A stretch of 64,000 bases of DNA from Bryoerythrophyllum caledonicum (lineage: Eukaryota > Streptophyta > Bryopsida > Pottiales > Pottiaceae). Position 1 is the first letter of the stretch. The number at the start of each line of letters is the position of its first letter. The translations under genes were made by a program, and so were the position numbers. Location: the NCBI GenBank assembly GCA_963971425.1, contig OZ020523.1:19759105-19823104 (forward strand), in the 5' to 3' direction. Positions 55,381 through 64,000 of the stretch are shown here, piece by piece. The notes under the pieces were generated by a model. It saw only the letters and a list, made by a program, of their open reading frames with translations, made no database searches and was not told the DNA's origin.

Positions 55381-58300
55381 TTTTTTTTAAAATATTAGAT
55401 TCCATTGTAGTACGTTATATGTTAAACAATCTAACAATTATTGTAATCATATAGAAAATTCACCAAAAAATAATTTAGAATAGCAAGTAAAAAAATACAT
55501 TTTTTTGGTCAAAGTTAATTATTTGTAAGAAAATTCATTTTTAAATGAGATTAAAATTTAAAACCTTTATTTATAAAACCTTCCTAATTCTTCTAACTAA
55601 CTTCCATCATCTTGAAAATCAACAACATTTCTGTAAAACACCACTCTCATAAAAAAATATTTGATTTTTCAATAGTTTGATTTTAAGATGGTTTAAAAAT
55701 TTGTCCCTCAATTTGAATTGCTAAAATGGTTAAGATATATAGCAAATGCGATGGGCTCTCAAGTTAGTACTATAGATGGAGAGATGAGAGGGGAGTAGCT
55801 CCACAAACCTTGGTAAGTAGGGGCTTTTGATGTTGGGCGCAAATACAATGCACACAACAATGAGGGTTGTTGAACACATTGTAAATCCCTGCGCATACTT
55901 GTTTTGTTGCTCGATGGTATTTCTATGGTGTATAGGATGTTGGGAGGGATTGCAGACCTTGGATCTATTGTTGCAAAGATTTAATGGAAAAGCAACAACC
56001 TAATACTAGTTTAGGATAGTAGATCTCTAGCCGGGCTTTGTGTTGGCTCAAATCTAGGTCTAGGTTTTGCATCTCTGATATCATCTCTCAAACAATCAGA
56101 TCTAGATTTGTATGCCACAGCACCATAAAAACACCACACACCAAACCCCTCCCCAACTACAATATAAGCACCATCATGAGGAAAGTCTATTGCCTACACC
56201 AAGCTTAAGATTGACGCCAAGACACAAGACTTGCTTACAAAGACCAACGATCTTTAAGACCAGCTAAGTTATTCTTTGATATTTTGCACTATGCAATGCT
56301 TCAACATAGTTTTTGTAACAATGGTATACACACATTAGTGAATGCTGAAACAAGTCTAGGATTCATACCTAATTCCCCCCGCAAGGAGCCGGATAGTAGC
56401 AACAACAGAGCACGATTAATACATCAGGACCACCACCTCTAAGCTCATCACATGGCAAGAGATCCCCCTCATAGCAACAAGGCCAACACAAATCACCCCT
56501 GCAGCAGCCAATCCAAACCAGCAACAATGACCGAATCGAGAGCAGGAGCAACAAAAGAGACCAAATCAAGAGCAACAATAGCAACCAAATCCAAAGCAAT
56601 AGCATCAACAAAGGCTTAGAAGAGGTGCCATCAACGGAAGACCGCCTTGGCATCATCGCACACTCCCAAGGAACCTGCGGCATTTGCGTCAGTCCAACAT
56701 CAACAGGCGACGATTGACTCAACCATCAGAGACTACTCAACACAAGGCCCAAAAGACAAGGCCACATCACCCTCGACTAAAGTAAGCACTCGAATCTTTC
56801 TTTCAAACCTCACACCTTCTCAATGTCTTATCAGCAGAAAAGACTGCGATTACCAGAGCCGGGCAATTGCAATCAACAAAGCAAACCAAGGATCTGGCAG
56901 ACATCATCTCAGAGAAGGCATAACAAAAGAGCATGAAAATCCACCGAAACCAGAAGAAAAAGGAGTGCAAACCTCAAGGCTCCACACCTCGAAAGGCTCC
57001 GCACACCGATCACCACAATGCAACCACCGCTTGCAGCTCCAAATACACGAATACCAACATGAAAACAACATCTCAAGACAACATACAAAATCTAGGTATG
57101 TGCACATCTAATTAAGTGCCCTCACCACTCCGTCATCTTTGCCCTCCCCTTCTTGCAAGTCTCTACTAAATGACGACAAGAGCAACATGAAACTTACAAG
57201 AATGTAGTGCCAACTGTTGCTGCACATAACCCTAGCCGCTACAACAACCTCGAAAAGGACAAATCCATGGGTGATCAAGATCTAAAGTTCTACCCCCAGC
57301 ATCATAGTCGTCAAGCTGCATTCGAATGACACTTTGTAGAAGCCAACCCTAAACAACCACAAGCTCCAAAATGAAGATGTTCATTGACCACAACGACGTC
57401 GACCAAAACGACGTCGACCAAATGTCAACACACTACAAGGAATATAACAGGCTCCTACCTTACTTTCAAGTCCTCTAATTTTGTTCTACTATGTAGATAC
57501 ATTCTCTCTGCCTTTTCGAAACAAAGAGCCACTTGCACAGCCCGAGAGAAAAACACATACCTGCAAGGAGACTAGCGGGAGAAAGAACCACCGCTCTCAT
57601 AGCCAACAAGGACGCTTTGCATCTGTGAAAAACTACTTACTCCTCTCTTTCAAAATTTGTTGTTTTGTACTCGGATTACTCACAAACTAATTGACTTTAA
57701 CTTGCTGATGGTGCACTCTATCCAGACCACATGGCACCTGCATAAAATAGAAGAATTGCTCGGATTAGGTTATAACCTACGTACACACTACATGAAAACA
57801 GTGAAGAGACGTCGATGAGAGCACAAGACAAGTCGTCGAAATCCATAGGAGATCCAAACGGAGTTTTGTCCCAAGCACATGCAGGTAGAAACCCTACCTG
57901 TAATCCGAACGACGTTTTTTGCACTCCCGCCAGCTGCTACTAGAAGTCGTGAGCAACCCAGTACACCGTTGCAACCCGCACTACACGGCTGCAACCCGCG
58001 ATACACCCTTGCAATCGGCACTACGCGGCTGCAACCCGCGATACGCCCTTGCAATCCGCACTACGCCGAAACAATACGCAACAGCCATCAGAGTCCGAAC
58101 AAGTTCATCTCGCAGCCGGTACGATACCTGCTATCCACAGAAGGAAGATAACCTAAAAAGCCCAGAACTCATAATCAAAGCAAGCTAGTGCAAGAACTCA
58201 ACCATATCATTCAGCAGTCAGATTTGGTAGCTGACAAAAGCTACCAACTAATGCCGACTTACTTACAAGGAGGAGGACAACAATTGGAATAGGAGACGAG

Positions 58301-59163
58301 AGCCTGCAAAAAAAGTCAGCCAGAGCGGAAGTATCGATCTCGTCACTTGAATCAAGTAGAACAAAAGCTCGGAGTCTACTGTCAAGACAAGATATCGTTG
58401 GTGATCGCCCAATTACTCAATTCAGCAGCTAATCCCTTAGACCATCGTGTCAGCTTACTACCACAGCTAGCCGATTCATTGTGCTCTAAAGACAACAAAG
58501 GTTGCAAGACACCACATGTTGGACCACCTACGGTGACCAAAAGAAGTTGGTCTAACAGATACTGCGGATATACCCAGATAAAGGTGAGGTGAGGCCAGAG
58601 AACAACAGAAAGAAGACCAGGAGCTTTCAAGATTGACCCATGAGGATACAATAGAAGAAGAAGCCGACCCTTAGTGCAAATTGTACCTACGGAGAATCTC
58701 AAGTCCAAGCTCATCTACACAGAAAGGTGGATCTATTAAGTCACGATTCAGCACCACAACACCCAAGTTGGGACTATACAATCAGTTCACAGTTCTCTCT
58801 CACTCCCCTCACAATTTATTAGTTTTTGCTATCACTGGATTTATTATGCAAATCTACGGACATGCATGCAAGTCCGAATATGAAACTTATCTATTTGAGG
58901 AGGTGACCACTATTATGGCACCTCTTATGTGTATGTATGTGTAACGGTCACTAAGTGTCACAACATCAATCCCTTTCACTTAAAGTTCTTAGAAAATAGG
59001 AGTCAAGTCAAATACTTGTATGACACCTACATTGTTACTTTCTACTCTTTCTTGATTATATTAGCTTCACCAAGCCCTCAATGCATGTTGACAAGAGAAA
59101 TTAAAGTCAAGGTGATAAGAAGTAATATAGTAGTACTACTCTATATTACTTCAAGTGATATTC
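55381..59163. other. Intergenic region without supported genes
   Basis: From about 55800 the composition is CA-rich. Positions 56460-56620 repeat AGCAACAA/CCAAATC motifs, which produce leucine-rich false frames on the minus strand. A repeated ACGACGTCGACCAAA pair lies near 57390-57420. The tandem repeat at 57.96 kb is listed separately. Several open frames exist but none has protein-like composition. Confidence 0.4.
57958..58075 (+). repeat. Short tandem repeat of about 54 bp with internal subrepeats
   Basis: Units containing CACTACACGGCTGCAACCCG, CGATACACCCTTGCAATC repeat about two times, with an inner alternation of GGCTGCAACCCGC and CCTTGCAATCCGC. The tract is GC-rich compared with its surroundings. 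Confidence 0.75.
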
Positions 59164-60790
59164 ATGCTCTTGATATTTATAGCATGGCTCAGATCCAAGC
59201 TACGGCCACCCTCTCCAAGCGTTTGTTTGTTGAAGTAGTTGAGGAAAATCCATGTGCCGTGAATGTAACCCAAAATGCTTTAGTTGTTGCAAGTGCCGCC
59301 CAGAAAAAGGTGAAGGCAACAAGTTTGCCTCACACCAAATATTGGTTAGGCTTCTACACAATGAATATGCTTGCAAAGAAAAGAGGTAGTCCAAAAGTAC
59401 CCATTGTTGCCTTGGAAGAATTGGTGAAGTATGGATTAAATACATAAGAGTCGGCTGAAAGCTTGGAAGCAATGCCTTCTTTTCCACTTGTTCCCCAAAA
59501 GGAATGTTCCTCCAAAAGGGCAGATGGAAAGGGTGGCAACCACAAATTCAATCTCACCCAACTTCCAAGTGAAGTTGAGATAGATGACGATGGCTTTGCC
59601 TTGGATTGCCAAGTATCAATCCATTTTGAACTTGGTGATCAAATATGGACAAAAGACGTTGTGTTAGACATGATAAAAGCAAGGCTTAAAGACATGAGAA
59701 TCCCTCCTGGCACTCAGATTGGTGAGCCAATAGCCATCTTTTGCTATCACTAGTTTGAAAATTGGAATGGTGTCATTAAGTTACATCTAAACAATCCGGA
59801 AGTGGATGCAAAGGGATTGTTGCAAGGGTTAAGGCCCTTCATTCTCATTTTGAATGAAGGAATCCCACACAATAGAAAAGTGTGTAAATCATACAACCCG
59901 TTGGCTTTTTCATACCTCTTATCACTAAAAATATCCGGTCCTAATCTTGTCAATAGATAATCATATGGCTTACATGCATGTGAAAGATAGTTTTATAAGA
60001 GGCTATGATTTTGAAGTGAAAGGGGTAAAAAAAAGTGTTTTCTGAGTTTGCATGGGTCAAAACTCCTTCCCTGGTGCAAGTGGCCGAAGTAAAGTACTAC
60101 AAAGTCTCATTTGATAATGAGATCTTTGTGTCGATCTTTGCAACCCGGAAGATGGATGAAGATGAGATTGCAAAAAAGAATTATCTAATTCTCATTGCAG
60201 AAAATCTCAATAAAACAAAAAGTAAAAAAAATTAGCAGATGGAATCAAGTCCATACTTGGAGAGGAGAATGTGGTTGATATATTCTTCAAACTTGAGCAT
60301 GGGCAACATGTAGGGACTTGCAACATTGAATGTTTAAATGCAACGGTGTATAAAAAGTATGTCAAATAGAGTAAAAAAACTCCATGGTAAATACATCATG
60401 TTAATCTTCCACCTTAAGAATTTGGACGGTAGTAACAAACCAAGTGCAAATGAATTATCAAGATTAGGGTTCACGGATGTAAACTCGGTTGTAGCAAATG
60501 CAGTAATTGCCATGGAAAATGGCCCAAACAAGAGCAATGGTGCCACCCTTTACAACTTTGGAGAGAAATGAAGACCGTAAAAGGGAAAATCGTGGAAGAA
60601 GCAAGACAATATGCGGATATGGTACAAGCAAACATGGTGAAATTTCTAAGGGGGAAATGTCAAATCACTGGTCCCAACTCATTGCAAGAAGAAGAGTATC
60701 TCCGGTCTCCAAAGGACACCGTCGTGAATAAAGTGTCTAAGTTTGTTCCACCTCTAGACCTAAGTCCACAGGACATAGGATTAGAAGGAT
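59164..60790 (+). pseudogene. Decayed protein gene of an unrecognised multi-copy element
   Basis: A run of plus-strand frames reads like one protein with breaks. In order: MAQIQATATLSKRLFVEVVE, LPHTKYWLGFYTMNMLAKKR (stop TAA 59445), LPSEVEIDDDGFALDC with IPPGTQIGEPIAIFCYH (stop TAG), FENWNGVIKLHLNNPEVDAK with LLQGLRPFILIL, then VAEVKYYKVSFDNEIFVSIF, GIKSILGEENVVDIFFKLEH, QHVGTCNIECLNATVYKK, and LDGSNKPSANELSRLGFTDV ending near VVNKVSKFVPP. At least three stops and several frame changes are present. The 3' end recurs at 1.2 kb and 52.5 kb, so this is the most complete copy of a repeated element. I do not recognise the protein family. Copies lacking the 5' part could mean retroposition, which is inference. 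Confidence 0.5.
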
Positions 60791-60919
60791 AGAACTACTT
60801 CCCTCTTTTGAGAGTAGACACTTTAGTATCCAGTGACCAATAACAAAGACCACGAGTGGTCAGAGTCTGGGTAAGGTTAGGTATCAGAGTTTTGCAGTAC
60901 AATAGTATGTTTTTCTAGT

Positions 60920-61015
60920 TTGGTGATCGCCAAGTCACGAGCTCTTTGTTGGTTGGAGAGAGTGTTTGTCTCATATAACTGGTCTGGGTTCGAACCCTAA
61001 TGGACTCGTTTGAAG
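60920..61015 (+). mobile_element. SINE-like tRNA-derived head
   Basis: The sequence has an A-box-like CGAGCTCTTTGTTGGTTGGA (compare TAGCTCAGTTGGTTAGA of tRNAs) and, 35-40 bp on, a perfect B box GGTTCGAACCC at 60987-60997. The spacing fits a tRNA gene, but the flanking stems do not pair as a full tRNA. It is best read as the pol III promoter head of a SINE or a tRNA pseudogene. Confidence 0.5.
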
Positions 61016-61314
61016 AAATGTGGGGTATGTAGTGACTTGGCACTGCTAAGTGAGCAATCATAGGCAGGAAAAAGAGTTGTGCCAACCAATAGCCCACCAC
61101 ATGCGTGACCACTCATTGCAACCATCATTGCAGCAAAAACACAAGCATCGGAACGGGAGCAACGAGTCATTGAGAGCAAGATGGGCACATCAAACTAATA
61201 GCATCAAACAAAGCTACAACCATAGTATATATATATGCTAAAACATGTATTAAAAAAATCAAAAAAGAATATAACAATGTATATAAAAGCATATCATAGT
61301 ATACTTATATACTA

Positions 61315-61776
<462 letters not shown>

Positions 61777-62439
61777 AAACTTCTAGTCCTACTTGGAGAA
61801 GACATTGAATTAATCCCCAACTCCATGCCCCACTTGATAAAAACACACCCAACAACACACAAAAAAGAGCAAAAATGTACTTTTTTCCAGGTACTATAAA
61901 ATTCCATGAACACATTTGCACCACTTTTAAAAAGTACGCACGCACGCACTACATAACACACATAACATTGCATTCCCACATATCGCCGACTACATTCAAC
62001 AAAACAAAGAACATCCCCCATCACACATACTATACACTTTAATAATTACCACTCACCCTTCTCCGAAAGTATGTAACCGACTTCTAACACCACCACACTT
62101 AGAGATAATACAATGGACTAACACTCTTCTAAATAAACTATCCACCCTATACAATCAACCCAAACGACACATAAACACAAAACACCCATGTACAAAATTC
62201 ATTGAAGAAAATCAAGACACATACATCATAAAGAGTCAATACATAAAAAACTATATGACTTCATCCATAATCAAAATCCACGTATAACACAACACACAAT
62301 ACAACAACACTTCCCATTTCTCCCTAATGAACTAATAAGAGAATCATTGAGATGCTTCAAACCTATACCTGAATACTCACACCCGCCCCCACCACCCCCA
62401 TACATCCCCCCTCTAAATTTGAACACAAACAGAATAGAC
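61777..62439. other. CA-rich stretch upstream of the LINE fragment
   Basis: No gene. The sequence is C/A-rich with few G, like the LINE that follows, and may be its 5' UTR. Confidence 0.35.
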
Positions 62440-64000
62440 AATATCACATGTATTCTAACATGGAATGCTTCATCCCTCAACACTGCCCTCCCATGCATCT
62501 AAAACCTCACCACACATAATGACACCCCCTTGCCATAATCACCATCCAAGAAACTAAACTCGCAGCCACAAAGTCTACTAAATATATACAACAAATTTTT
62601 CCTAACTATAAACTTATCTTTAATAATATTAATGCACTCACACGTTGTATCTAACAACGCCACCCATATACACCTGGCCGTGGTAGCCTTCTCGCACTAA
62701 TACACAAATCCTACGCATTTCCTGGAAACATTGTCAAAATCTCCTCACCAATGCACATATCTCCATATCTACAAATTCTAAAAATTAATAACCAACCGCT
62801 TCAACCATGGCTAATACTTCGTATTTACATGCCATCTCACCATGAAGACATAAGATTCATCACAAATATCAAAAATACCATTACTACTCAAATTAACAAT
62901 CATCTAAACCACACATACTTTCTATGTGGCAATTTAAATAGAGACATCGCATTAATCGGGAGACAACACAGAGACCACTATTCCCCACCACAATCCATTG
63001 ACCATGTTCAATGGTGTAACTTCACCGACAACCTAAATTTTAAGTATATTCCTACAGACACAAGACGCTCCAGACAAAAACCTAAGTTTAATAGACGGCT
63101 TTTACATGCTTAATTCCAATCATGCACAATACACATGCATAAGGAAAACAAAAATTAGTCTAAACTCAAACCACTCACCAATCTAGTTAAATATTCCACA
63201 AAACACATTTATTAGTAGAGCATCCGAAACACCAAACAACAATAACGTTCAAATACTTAATTCCATCTCAAGAACCAATATACAAGATTTCAACACAATT
63301 TCTTTTGAATATAACTCTATACAAATTGACTCCCTTTTTAACTATCTAAAAATCAATGACCAACTCTCTCAGACCCAATGGTTTGAAACTTGCAACATCC
63401 TAGACACAATAACAAATAATATCTCCAACACCCTAGAGAAAACCTATAAAGCCCCACCCATATGTCAACTAACAACTAGAACATCCAAACAAGGAGTCTA
63501 CCTACCACAAAAACTCTCAAAAAAATGGAAGCAACACTTAAACACCTACCATACCATTAGAAAAACAATTAGAAATGCTAAAAATAACCTACAATGATTT
63601 ATCCATCCCATTTGCCAAGAAGTACAATCCCTCCAACATACCCAAATTCCGCCCCTACCCCCCCACATCACCAAGTGAATGGTTACATGATATTGCTGTA
63701 ATTGCAAAAAGGCTACCAAACAAGCCATGATAATAACTACCAAGCATATCAAAGAAAACATCAGAAAACCCATCTCCAAATACAGACAAGTATATGAAAC
63801 TAGCTCAAAGAAAATCAATCGAAGAGTCTCCAAAAACAGTGAATCTCTACCACTAGACTATATCTCTAATCAGTATAACAATATCTTAACTAGCCCTGAA
63901 GACATCACAAATGAAATTTATAACCAACAAACAAAAAACAATAGACCTACCATACCTACATGCAACTACTTACCAGACCACCCAATTACATGTACATGTG
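62440..64000 (+). pseudogene. LINE-type retrotransposon remnant (5' half), cut by the window end
   Basis: An endonuclease domain of the exonuclease-endonuclease-phosphatase fold is recognisable despite frame breaks. LTWNASSLNTALP (62455) carries the N-terminal asparagine, IITIQETKL (62540) the catalytic glutamate, LCGNLNRDIALIGRQ (62930) the GDFN-like motif, and LNSNHSPI (63155) the final SDH-like motif. Stops near 62500, 62660 and 63110 and shifted frames show that it is dead. Downstream sequence (EDITNEIYNQQ, near 63900) resembles the start of a reverse transcriptase region. It is strongly C/A-rich. It runs off the right edge. Confidence 0.7.

Noticed and set aside
56369..56722. Leucine-rich frame on the minus strand that looks like a membrane protein
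   Set aside because: It is the reverse reading of an AGCAACAA-type simple repeat and has no start context or conservation signal.
60920..61015. A functional tRNA gene
   Set aside because: The B box is perfect, but the acceptor, D and anticodon stems do not form.

Overview
The window looks like gene-poor, repeat-rich nuclear DNA of a streptophyte, most likely a non-seed plant (moss-like or other bryophyte, lycophyte, fern) or a charophyte alga. The reasons are intron-rich genes with GT-AG introns, a plant-type chloroplast-envelope quinone oxidoreductase, an APC7 of plant length, and TTTAGGG-like degenerate telomere repeats. The species cannot be fixed from sequence alone.

Only two ordinary host genes look intact. 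The first is a five-exon ceQORH-like quinone oxidoreductase (6.7-10.7 kb). Its fourth intron carries a complete Tc1-like DD34E transposon with perfect 27-bp terminal inverted repeats, a TA duplication and an intact transposase. The second is a 17-exon gene for anaphase-promoting complex subunit 7 (44.4-49.8 kb). Introns of both genes share a short dispersed repeat, and the transposon sits inside one copy of it.

Most other coding sequence is decayed and mobile-element-like. From the left there are minus-strand exon remnants (0-1 kb), a kinase pseudogene with an internal inversion (1.7-2.9 kb), and a one-frame DUF7869-type pseudogene (12.6-15.4 kb, minus). Next come two large multi-exon loci (21.1-28.2 kb and 29.2-38.0 kb) that each seem to encode a ParB-like domain followed by a circularly permuted amino-methyltransferase-like domain. 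An FCP1/HAD-like reading frame (28.4-29.0 kb) lies between them. Further right are an unrecognised multi-copy element protein (59.2-60.8 kb) and two LINE remnants (52.7-55.4 kb minus; 62.4-64.0 kb plus, running off the window).

The most striking non-coding signal is palindromes. One family (TTTAGCTC..GAGCTAAA) recurs as singles and as strictly phased arrays (46-47, 52-53 or about 70 bp periods), including inside introns of the first ParB-methyltransferase-like locus. A second palindrome (CCTCGGATCCGAGG) is the core of a 14-copy, about 220-bp tandem repeat in an early intron of the second locus. In-frame stops in the decayed genes are mostly TAG, which suggests decay by cytosine deamination. 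There are also several MITE-like inverted-repeat elements, a SINE-like tRNA-derived head, and a very long pure (ACT)n microsatellite.
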